A DNA stretch of 64,000 nt from Channa striata (lineage: Eukaryota > Chordata > Actinopteri > Anabantiformes > Channidae). The first letter of the stretch is position 1. Every line of letters begins with the position of its first letter. The notes under the pieces are model-generated. The model was not told the origin of the DNA. It ran no database searches and worked only from the letters and a program-made list of their open reading frames with translations. Location of the stretch: NCBI GenBank assembly GCA_033026295.1, contig CM065187.1, forward strand, positions 124,001 through 188,000, written 5' to 3'. A program made the position numbers and the translations under genes. Positions 45,416 through 55,999 of the stretch are shown piece after piece.

Positions 45416-47084
45416 AAAGGAACACATATGCAAGTTTAAAGTACATTATATATTATGTCCATGATGAAAACCCGCTCTTCTCTTTGAGAATCTAATACAA
45501 ATGATATGTCAAGATTATTGCGCTTGTTGTTAACTATCCAGTTTTTAATGCATATAACTACATACTGTCATTATGAATTTTTGAATTAGTTTGAAATGGT
45601 TAAATGTTTTTAAGTCTTTGTTTTAAATCATTGTTTTATAGTTGTCCTCCATGCTGCCTCTTGGCCAGGTCGTTATTGTAAACGAGAATTGGTTTTCAAT
45701 TAACTCACCGGGTAAATAAAGAAATAATTAAGGAAAAAACATTTGTATGTCACAATTGCCCCTTGCAAAAAATAGAATTCTTGCTTTATGCCTGATAGTC
45801 TTAAACCCCCCCACCTTTAAAGAAAAGGAAGTGTCTGTTTGTAGTTAAAAGAAAGGACTCATGAACTTGTTGCTTAAGCAATTGTCAATTAGGGTCAATA
45901 AAGTTGTAAAACAATAAAGCTTGAGATCTGAGTGTCACACTACACGTGTGCCAAAGCCAGCCCAATGGTCCGCCCAGACTTTCACGTTCCTCTGCGAGGT
46001 GTCCGCTGTTAACGAAGCCATGTTGTCCACTGAAGCTGGCCATCTTCCCCTGTCCCCTAACTTGCTCAGTTTTTGGCCTAACTGTCCCTGAGCTGCACAA
46101 ATACATCTTAGAAAAGCTGTAAAAAAAAAAAAAAAAAACCTAATAGCTGAGTAGCAGCAGCAGCAGTTTGGTCACAATGACATTACTTTGTATCACTCTG
46201 TTTTTATAGTATGGCTGTAAACATTTGTTGCTCAGAATTTTGAAATATCCTTTGTTGATGCACACACCTTTTTTTAATTTATAGCAGCAAGTCTTTAATA
46301 AAGTATTTTTGTTTTTTTGGTTTAATGCCTAGGTCTTAAGGTCTCCAGGTAACGAAAGGTCAAGAGATGTTCTCTCACACACACACACAACTAACAAAAA
46401 GAGGTTTGCTACAAGAGGTAAGTTTGCTAAATCAAAATGACAAATTAGAGGTTTGTAATTTGGCAGTGTTTTTATAGACCAACAACATTTTACTTCTAGG
46501 GATTTAAGTTTAAGCTGCTTATTTGTCATGGGAATCAGGAAGATGCAAACTTCCAGGCTGGCCTAAAAAACAATTTCTTTATCATTCAGATATGTGATAG
46601 AACAGTTTTGATTTCCATATCTCACGGGATCACGCAGTGGTTAAATTTTAACCAAACTCAACTTTGAACTGCACAAGTGATATACCACAAACCGCTGTAT
46701 CGTATTGCCATTGTCACATTGTGTCCTAATGCCCCTTAACAAGTAAAGTGGTTGAGATAACGCATGGACCCATTAGAGCCCCTGTGAGCCGAAGCCTGTC
46801 TGTAAAATAGATAAATCTTCTGCAAAATCAGTGAATCCATTAAAAAAAAAAATTCATTACCCAGCAATATTCGTGGTAAAGGTGAAGAATTTTATGAGCC
46901 AGGACATTCAACATTTGCGTATTATTTTCATCAACAATCTGAGCGATGACACTTTTCATAAACTTTATTGTTTTCAGCAATAGTGACAGTTAAATGATTT
47001 CAGACACATCAAGATAAAACTATTTCCTTCATTTCAAGAACAGACAATTCAGAGTCTGATTGCACAGGACCAGAAGTATGTGGA

Positions 47085-47600
47085 CAAATGTAGTCAAAAT
47101 ACAAAGCATTGACCGCCCCCCCCAAAAAGTGGACTATTATTGAACTACATGTAGTTACCTGATCAGACTACACCACGTGGTCAAAGTCACTTGGTATGTG
47201 AACCAACTTAAAAAAAACTATGTTGTTTATCAGTGTGGTTTTAAGTATGTAGACAAGGCTAATCTTATTATTTTTAGCTTTACCCAAACTACACTATATG
47301 ATCAAAAGAACCTGCTCACTTGACCATAACCTACTTGGCTGTGGCAAAATGAGCAAAGATTGGCCGTGGGACCAAAATTATCTAAAGATTTGCTGCAATA
47401 CACTACTGTATGGCCAAAAGAGTGTGCACATTTGATCCAAGTAAATTATATGACTAAAAGTATGTGAACACCCACAGTTAAACTTTATGTGGCGATCAAA
47501 TCTATCATACAGAAATTGCCAACAGTTTGTGAATACGTGCTCTGACTACACCACATGTGACCAAATCTTTGTCTGTCTACTTGGACTGTGGTGTAGCTAT
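47085..47600. repeat. degenerate interspersed-to-tandem repeat cluster
   Basis: At least six imperfect copies of a motif like ctacactatatgatcaaaag + tatgtgaaca recur at irregular spacing of roughly 60-100 bases. Examples are ctacaccacgtggtcaaag, ctacactatatgatcaaaag, actactgtatggccaaaag and attatatgactaaaag. The motif resembles termini of a common fish DNA transposon (tatggccaaaagtatgtg...). The array has no coding potential. Confidence 0.5.
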
Positions 47601-48929
47601 GCTTTCATTTAAACATTTAGTTTTTTCATATTATATTCACAATATATTTTAAATACAGAAACTGTTCCTGAAATGTCATTGGTCCACCTTCATCCCAATG
47701 TGAATCAATAAAATGAACATAAAAATCATTTTTTTGGCTGCCCTCAATTACTCAACCTTTTATTCCATTAAAAACAACAGGTTTATAGCCAAATACCCAA
47801 AGACAAAGGTTTGTATGTTGAAACTAGCAGAGCCTTACTGATGGCGGCAGAGTTTTGTTTGTTGAACAGCAGCAGGTGAACACTGGCCTCCACAGTCTTA
47901 GTTTACACTCCACATTAAGGCAGCAGGTCTAAGGCCAACAGTGGCCCAAGAAAAACATAAATACAAGAAAACTATGCATATTCATCACTAAATATAAACT
48001 GGATGATAAATTTGAGAAGAAGCAGTTTCATGATGTTGATACCCTGAATGAAAAGTTTTGTTTCATAGTAAAAACTTAAATGTATCTGATTGTCTTGAAC
48101 AGAAAAAAACACATAAATGGCCATTTTCTGAAAATATAGTTTGTAAAAAAGACAATGTTTCTGGAGAATTACAAACATTTCTAAAATTAAGGATGTTTAA
48201 CCATAATGTTGATTAACAAGCAGATCAAAGTTTACTGATAATTGTTTTAAAGGGGAAGAAAGGGTAAAAACATTATGTAAACAAAACAAATTCAATTTTA
48301 TATTTTTATTAAAAGTTTTAAATGAAAAGTTGATAGTTTTAAATTAAGCCTCAAATTATTATTTAGCAGTATTGTTTGATAGTTTTTGTAATTAAAACTC
48401 CTGAAGAAGTTGCTTAAAGATTCATGTAAAGATTTCAGACAAAAACAAAAACGTTATAAATTCAGTTGAAATCAAAGTTATCTAACCTTTTATAAAACAC
48501 TAATTCACTAATAAATTAAATTCTAAATAAACTGAAACTGTTTAAACACACTGTTTTACGATTGGTGGCTCTGCTCAAGCTAACAACACTAAAAAAACAT
48601 TGGTATTTCTGGCTAGCGGGCAGCTTACACTAACCCTCCAGTTATCATGGCACTAAAAATTAAAAGACTTGATTTGGCCAATCTGAAACTTCTGAGGTGA
48701 ACCAAGCTCTGATTGGCCAGCTCTTTCATCAGCAGGAGTTTAAGAAATTGTAAGTGCTAAACTACTAACATTGCTAGTTAGTGTGCACACTAACATCTGA
48801 TGTGGTGTTTCCATAGTTACAGGATAACATTTGTAATTTAGTGTTTCTGTGCTAACTGAATCTGCTGCTGGTTTTTAATTCCAGTAGCACTTTGGGTAGA
48901 ATGCTAACACACACACTGAACATGTCCTG

Positions 48930-50784
48930 CTAGTGGCAGTGTTCAGTGATGTCAACGACCACTGCCTTCCTCCAGCTGAACAGGAAGTAACCAGTGCCAG
49001 CACCAGCCGCCACAGCAATGCACAGGTACCCATTGTATGTCATAAAGACGAGCATCAGGAAGTAGCTGACAACCACCTGGACAATGTGTAGCAGCGTCTG
49101 CAGGAAGTGGGCCGGGCTCAACATCCGTTGCCTGTGGGACGGTGGGGGTTGAGGCACTTTGTTTTTCAGCAGCAGAAGACAGAATTTTCCTGATTGATTA
49201 TTAATTCTGGCGTTACCTACCCGACCGTCTTGTGCGTCTCCATCAGTACTGTCCCATCAGCCCCAGGCAGTGGCATGGAATTGTAGCGGATGTTCACCTG
49301 GCTGCGACGCAGCAACACCTCACGGCCGATCTTTAAACCCTCGTACAGAACAGCCAATAGAAAAACACCAATACAGGCACCGACCATCTCTGATCAGACA
49401 AGAGAATGAGGGGATGGGATCAATGTTTTTACACAGAATTAATAAAACTGAAATCTAAAAGTTCAAAAATTTAAATAAAAGACCTCAACACAGTTCTATG
49501 CAAAGCTACTAGCACAAACCAAGGGTAACTTAGGGTTCACTGTCTTTCCCAAGGACACTTGAAAAGTGCCCAGATGAAACTGCTATCCTACTGCTCATGG
49601 AATAATAACTAAGCCAGAGTCACCAATTCACTTATAAACATACATTTTAAAACTGGAAAAATCCCCCAAAAATTATGTTAACAATTAAAAGAAGAGATTG
49701 CTTTCATTTAAACAGTGTTAAATGACAAGCATGGTCAAATGAACAAATTTTAAATCTAGACAAAACCAAAGACATAAAATGTAAAATATATAACTGTAAA
49801 AATGACATTTAATGACGTCTAAATGATTAATAAACTACAAGGAAGTAAGTATTAAAATATAAGTGAAATGTTAAAAACTAAACAAATTAACATTTAGTCT
49901 AAAACCAAAACAAACTAAATTACAAAATATATTTTCAATATTCAACTTATAGCTTAATCAAATTTTTTTTTTAAATACAAAAAACAAAGCTGTAAACAAA
50001 CAAAAAATCTTGCAAATGTATGTGTGACTGAAGTGACAAATAAAGGTTGTTGTTAATACACTCCGGTAGGTAAAACTCAAGTGAATTGATTATTACAAAT
50101 TTTAACAACCACAAAAGGCCTAAATCTAAAAAAGTACATAAAGAAATAAACTTGATACAAACTGAAAGAATTTAATGTTTTAAATTCTAAACTAAAATTT
50201 AAATCTATCTATTTAAAACTATAAAAACAACAGTAACTGAAATGTGAGCTCAACAACAACAAACCTCCAGGTGAGTTGATGAGCAGCCCACTGAACAGCA
50301 GCTCCACGTTGGTGTAGCCCAAGTAAAACGTCATGGCCTAGGCAAGCACAAATACAGCATGTTAGCTCATCACAGCTATCATCGTTTTCACCTTTGGATA
50401 TACTTGCTTTTAAAAAATGCGTTCATGTACACATTATAGCTGTAGTGATTTTGGCAGAGTCAAAAATTAAAACTGAGCATGTGAGATCCAATCCCATGTT
50501 TGATCAGTTAGGCAGTAACAATCTCAGCAGCAGTTTTGAAGAATTTGTATTGGAAAATGTTGAAGAAGAACTATTCAAGCTTGTTCACAGGTATCTCCTG
50601 ACAGCTACGTGTAAGAATTGGCCAACAGCAATATCTAAGGCCTCAGCTTACTGGCCCTCACCATTCCCATGTGTCCTCCATGGTTTCCATCATGCCCTCC
50701 TCCTCCATGTCCGCTGCTTGTGGTGGGGACTGTATTGTGATGATGGTGATGGGTGTGGTCCATGTCCATGCTGCTGTGGTTCAT
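48930..50784 (-). CDS. slc31a1: high-affinity copper uptake protein 1 (CTR1)
   Basis: Four coding exons, 50662-50784, 50265-50337, 49221-49389 and 48930-49131, join in phase to give 188 residues (human 190). CTR1 is a homotrimeric plasma-membrane and endosomal Cu(I) channel. The Met/His-rich extracellular N-terminus (MNHSSMDMDHTHHHHH, with a later HGGHMGM) collects copper. TM1 follows (AMTFYLGYTNVELLFSGLLI), then the cytosolic loop with LYEGLKIGREVLLRRSQVNI and MPLPGADGTVLMETHKTVG. TM2 carries the selectivity motif MLVFM (MxxxM), TM3 the GAGTG packing motif (GxxxG), and the C-terminus is the copper-binding HCH. All key residues are present. The ATG directly follows an acceptor (gtgtacag), so a 5' UTR exon lies upstream. 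Confidence 0.97.
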
Positions 50785-51634
50785 CTGTACACGGAAACAA
50801 AAAAAGGCTTTGGTTAATTCAGTGTTTTAATTCCAGCCACTGCACTACAGTTCCCATGATCCGAAGTAGTACTATGTTTTTAAGCAGTGTAGGATGACAA
50901 AATGTCAACACTGTCTCTAAATAAAATAAGATTTGACTTTATTTATCCCACAGTGGGGAAATTCTTGTCATGTAACAAGTTCCGGCATAAGGCAGGTTTA
51001 ATATTACTAAATGTGATCAAAACATTACTGAATAAATATGTGTATATTACTATGCTATAGAGCAGAAATCTTTCATTTAGAAATCAAACTGACGTCAAGT
51101 AGTTTCATGTTAACTGCTTTGTCCAAATGGTTTTCCCCACTGAAGCTCAAGTTGAGGTGACTCTCAGGTGGATTTGATTGACTTCTCAACTTCTCTTGTA
51201 TTAGTAAATGAACTTGCATTAGGCATTGTTCAACTGTTAAAAATATAGCTGTGCCTCGAGTCAGCATCCAAAGTAAATCCAGTGCCAGACTCTTACTCTG
51301 AGCAAAGTTGGGCTTTGTCGGAGTCACACCACAAATGGAGTGAAAAGAACATTCCGACTGCCCGATTACACAGAATCTCTCTTCAGGGCTCAACACATCC
51401 AGTTTTTTAAAAAGGAGGAAGCAAAGTAACAGAAAATGCTGCAACAGATGTTGCTGCAGGCGTGATATTCCACTAAAGGTAGAAAAATGAAGCAGTAAAT
51501 CAGCAGAGAGCACAAGAACCTCCCATTAGTTGACAGAAGCACATTCATAAATTTTGCAGCACACTTTTTTATATCAGGTTTGGTCCAATTAATAAAAAAC
51601 ACATAAAACAACAAACTGGTCAATAGAGTCTTAC

Positions 51635-51700
51635 CTCTTCATTCAAAAGTATGCTGACTTGTCCAGAGAAAGAGAGAGAGAGAGAGACGGACTGAACACA
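51635..51700 (-). other. slc31a1: probable non-coding first exon of slc31a1
   Basis: A consensus donor GAAGAG|GTAAGAC on the - strand at 51634/51635 follows a stretch with no open frame of note. The slc31a1 start codon needs such an upstream exon. The 5' boundary near 51700 is a guess, inside an (ag)n tract. Confidence 0.5.
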
Positions 51701-53725
51701 GCAGCCAATCAGCCCACCTCACAGCCATAACCACAGCAACACTGACATCACAGAGCAGATGCCCTGCTGTAATCTGACTGGCTAACAGGCCCTGAGGCTA
51801 CAGGCGACAGGAACAGCCAATCACTGCACCCCAAGCTTCGGTCTGCCATCAGCCAATTAGATCAGAGTCTTGTTAATGTAACTGAAAAGGTCAGTGGTCG
51901 CCACTAGCAACAGTCATTTGACTTTGGATGAGTTTGTTTCTTTCATTGTTGTCTTAACATTTCTGTGTCTTCGTCTGTTTCCTACTCAGGCTGATGTTTC
52001 CCTCTATGGGAAAAGATTGTCTGCACCCACATTCAAACCTAAAGACGTGCACGTAGGAGCACAAAGTGTGGAATTACCCAGTCTGGTTATCCGATTACAG
52101 TGCAGGTTGGGAGCAGAACGTGTTGACCCCTGCACCACTGTGTCACCGTCCAAATACGACTGTAACCATTAGGAAAGGGGTTCTAACAGCTGGTTCAAAG
52201 ATGGCTTAACAGGTTAAAGTAAAAAGATTCGCCAAACATAAAGAAACGCTTTAGAAAGTTCCACCAAACACACAAACAAACAAAACAATTCACGTTTAGC
52301 AATATTTTTGATAGCTGACTCATTAATATAATTAAAAACTGAAACATTTACAGTAGCTCAATATAAACTTTAAAAAGCAGGAAAAGATTGAAATATGATT
52401 TTCTTTTAAATTTAACAGAAAAAAAATAGAGACAGAAGTGTCTGGACAAGATGTCTACTGACGTTGACTTAAGTACTGTGCACTTCACATTTTTTCAAAC
52501 TCACAATCAGGCCGTAAATGTAATCAATGAAAATGTGAGGCCTTCAACTTTATACGTTTTCAGCACATGGGCCTCTAGGCATTGAGGCTGAAGTGTAATG
52601 CTAACCATTACTCTTAATCTTCTGGCAATATTCTGGAGTAGTTTGACCAGCATCACTTGAAGCAGTATGATGGCTGCTTATTAATTCTGAAAGTGTATTG
52701 TGCTCGTAATACTAATGGCAATTCATATTTCAACTAGAAATTCAAGTTCAATTTAAATCAATAAGTTTGAAAATGCATTTTGCAATTCACAATTCAATAT
52801 GCAAAGTGGCAACTCAATCCTCAATTCATTTTAAATTATTGGGTTAAAAATTTTAAATAAAAGATAAACAACTGCATTTCAAAATGCCATAACTTGTTGT
52901 TTAATTCAACTGGCAATTCAATTTTCAATTGACAGTTCCATATGCAGTTTCAAATGCATTATTCAAAAGAGATGTGCAATATTTCACCTGTTATATATGT
53001 ACATATGGAGAATGCGAGACTCCTTTTTAATATACTGTTTACACACTTAATACTGTTGTTTTACTTTTATCCTGTTTTTTAGTTCCTGTTGCTGCTGTAA
53101 GAATTTCCCCACTATGAGTTCAATAAAGTCGAATCTTGTCTTAAAAGTTGCAATTCAGTCATCATTTAAGCTTGAATTTTTTGGATTCAACAAAATGAAT
53201 GAAAGCTAAATCAGGTGCATGTCACATGGCCATAATTTTCTGTCGTTTTTGTTCAAATGTGCTGTCAAACACCGGCCCCCTCTTTACTTACAGTTTTAAT
53301 TGTTACTGTAGTTTGTTGCAGCTGGTATGACCTGCACCTATTCTGCCTCGGTTTGCGAACCCTAACTGTATTGTCAACCAGCCTAACAAATGAAAACAAT
53401 GAGAATCAGCCAATAAGACAACAATCCCAATATACACAGCCACCCGCTTGCTATTGCTACTCTAACACCGACTTTAAGCTGCACATGGCATCAAGCATGT
53501 GTTCACTACATTAAACCAAACGAGGACAAACCTGGGATGGAGTAACACAGTTTGGTTAATGAACTGTTCCTGGTAAGAGATGTGACTGTTCACGTGTTGG
53601 TGATGTCACAATTGGCATCTAAATGTTTAAAGACATGACTTTAGTAAGTTTTTAGGTATACAACACTGAATGAAGGACAATAAATTCTGCATTTAATAAA
53701 TCATTTTCACCACAGATTTCTCAAG
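51701..53725. other. intergenic DNA beyond slc31a1
   Basis: slc31a1 5' flank, a possible decayed SINE-like piece (51985-52165), a CAATTC-rich block (separate entry) and a LINE tail at 53085-53145 (gaatttccccactatgagtt then caataaagtcgaatcttgtc). No gene seen. Confidence 0.5.
52700..52965. repeat. CAATTC-rich low-complexity block
   Basis: The words caattca, aattcaa, caattttcaattg and tgcaattc recur about a dozen times in 260 bases without fixed period. It is likely an eroded DNA-transposon or satellite derivative. Confidence 0.55.
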
Positions 53726-54760
53726 GTGAATGAAATCCCATCCCCTCTACATCGGGCATCTGCATCCACACTAATCCCAGCTATTACACAAACCATTACC
53801 ACAACAAGAACCTTCCCCACCTCATTGAACCAGGCTCAGATTGGCCCACAGCTTGAGCCTACTCCTAAACCCTCTATTGTTGAGAACAACAGACCTGTCA
53901 GTCTTCTTCCATTTCTGGCGGAGCCCTTGATCGAGCACTCTGTGGTCTGGCTTTCGCCTTACTTATCTGGCTGAACCGTCAAGGCAGGGACGTGTTTCTA
54001 AAGGGTTAGGGTTAGATTTTTTTTCTAGATTTTATCCGGGGGGGTATGTGTAAACGCAAATGCCCAAGTGTTTTACTCCTGACATTAGCTGGATCTTCAT
54101 TTCACACATGCAGACAACTTTCTCACTTGTGAAAAAATTACTCCAGATAACTGAGAAAGGCGTAGTGCTTGTGCATGATAGCAATGGAGGACGACTACAG
54201 ACTTACTAAATCTAAACTTACTTCTAAATAAATTTACCATCAATAGAAAGGCATGCAGTATTCTTCACCTTCGACGGTTTGTATGTGCCTGGTTTCACTG
54301 CAGTCGCAGAAAAGTGACATCATTAATGTGCCCACTCCTTCATGGTGAATCCTCCGGAGTATACCTCCTCTATTCACACATAATTTTGGCTGGAGATAAT
54401 ACAGATTTTGCATTAGTTAGCTGGCTGGAGAAGATCCAGCTAATGTCAGTGCCAAAACACTTGGGCATTTGCGTTCTCACGTACACTTCCTCTACAACGG
54501 GGCTCCCTAGTGCAAATTTTGGATTCACTCCAACTGAGCTATCTTCAACTCAACCTCGTCAAGACAGATTCCCATCTTCCCAACCAGACCAATCAATACA
54601 ACACAACATCAGCATCAACTTGAAAATCTTCAAGCATTGATCCCAATAATTCTGCCAGAAATCTGGGCATCATTGACAACCAACTGAACTTTACTGTCTA
54701 CATCTCCTCTACCTCACAGGCAGTAGATTTGCCCTCTACAACTTCATAAAGATCACACTC
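53726..54760 (+). mobile_element. decayed LINE fragment split by a MITE
   Basis: The left part reads NNRPVSLLPFLAEPLIEHSVV, close to the RT block FRPVSLLPFLAKTLE. The right part contains LSSTQPRQDRFPSSQP, IQHNISINL and, in another frame, ARNLGIIDNQLNFTVYISST, the RT C-terminal ARNLGV..D..L.F block. The parts lie on either side of an inverted-repeat element at 54046-54486. Confidence 0.65.
54046..54486. mobile_element. MITE with ~46-bp terminal inverted repeats
   Basis: The arm 54053-54098 (aacgcaaatgcccaagtgtt ... attagctggatcttc) is matched in inverse orientation by 54430-54475, with about 42 of 46 bases identical. The interior has no transposase. It sits inside a LINE remnant; the target duplication was not resolved. 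Confidence 0.78.
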
Positions 54761-55999
54761 TACCTTTGTTAATATACAAGCTTACTTACTGTGCAGGTGC
54801 TGGTCAAATGTTGTTTTACTATATTTGCAGCATAAAACAAAGCACCTAGTACCAAATGTGAGCAGAGCAAAGTACAGCCGATACTTTGCATTAGAAAAAT
54901 TCTCTCTGATTGTGAGGCAACATGCTCCACTCTTAACAATTGGTAGATTCTCAAGTTTCAGAAACGATCTTTAGAGGTTCCCAGCATCCTCTAGGTTTAT
55001 TCTTTCATTTGGATCATATTAATAACTTTAGATAATGAACTTCATATGTTTAAACCAGAACCTCCAGGATTATGAGCAAGTAACTGCTGAGAAATACAGT
55101 GAGTGGGAATTACTGTACAGTTACCACGGGTGACCAGATGTGGATCTGCAGATCCTTGGTGTTAGTGGACTCTCCAATCAGGGCCAGTAAAATGGGCTGG
55201 ACACATCTAAATCTTTCCCTTTTCTTTTCCTGTCTTTTCTCTTCCAGGTGCAGATTGTTTCATTGTTGATTAACCTGCTGACTGATCAGTTTAACTAATC
55301 ACAGAGTGTAAAGGTCAAACACTATGGCTTTAAACTCAACCGTAAGAACAATAGCCCTGTCGCGTTTAACTAATAGGAAATGTGCACTTAAAATATGTAT
55401 TCATAATACTAATTTTTCCCAGGTAAAAATCTATTGAAATCGGTAAAATGGAACCATAGCTGCACAGAGTTCTCTACTGACAGAAAATTAAGCTGTAACT
55501 ATTCATAGGATCAGTTGTTTCAGTAATGGAATAAATCATTTCAGTAAATTAAAAATACATAAATGTTTGTTTTTAGTCATAACTTGAGTAAATGACAAAC
55601 CTACTAATAGTCTGTTGAAGTTTTATGGGTTATGATTTTGTGCAAATTAAAATAGCAAAACTAATATAAAATTAATTAAAAATTAGTCATTTTAATAATA
55701 AGTAATTTTTCAACCACAGTTGTCAAGGTTTAGAAGGTTTTAGCCACAAAACACAAATGTTTCTTAGTTTTTCTTTTATTTCTTGAATTTTTTATTTAGG
55801 GTTCAAGTCATCTGAAGAGACTTTACAACTTGTATTTCTCACAAGTTTCGGATATTTTATAATAATATTATAACGCAAATCAGTATGATTGAGGAGCTTT
55901 CAGTAGAATGACTGAACGGTCAGTAATTGAAGCAGTCTGAAGAAAGACTGAAGTTGGGAGCATCTCTGGATTTCACCTGAAATGCTTTATGTCGAGTTG
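54761..55999. other. AT-rich intergenic DNA
   Basis: No exon, RNA gene or convincing repeat end seen. A short GC-rich scrap near 55125-55200 (gttaccacgggtgaccagat) may be old mobile DNA. Confidence 0.4.

Larger units (their letters stand above)
44373..48929. other. slc25a46-slc31a1 spacer
   Basis: The slc25a46 promoter side (44373-44830) is GC/CpG-rich and includes tttccggcgg, an ETS-like site. The rest is AT-rich: an L2 tail on the - strand at 45366-45415, an (ac)n tract near 46377, the imperfect tandem region 47085-47600, and the slc31a1 3' UTR (TTTATT near 48305). No gene recognised. Confidence 0.55.

Noticed and set aside
54003..54015. Telomere-like ttagggttag
   Set aside because: Barely two units; expected by chance in AT-rich DNA and too short for an interstitial telomeric site.
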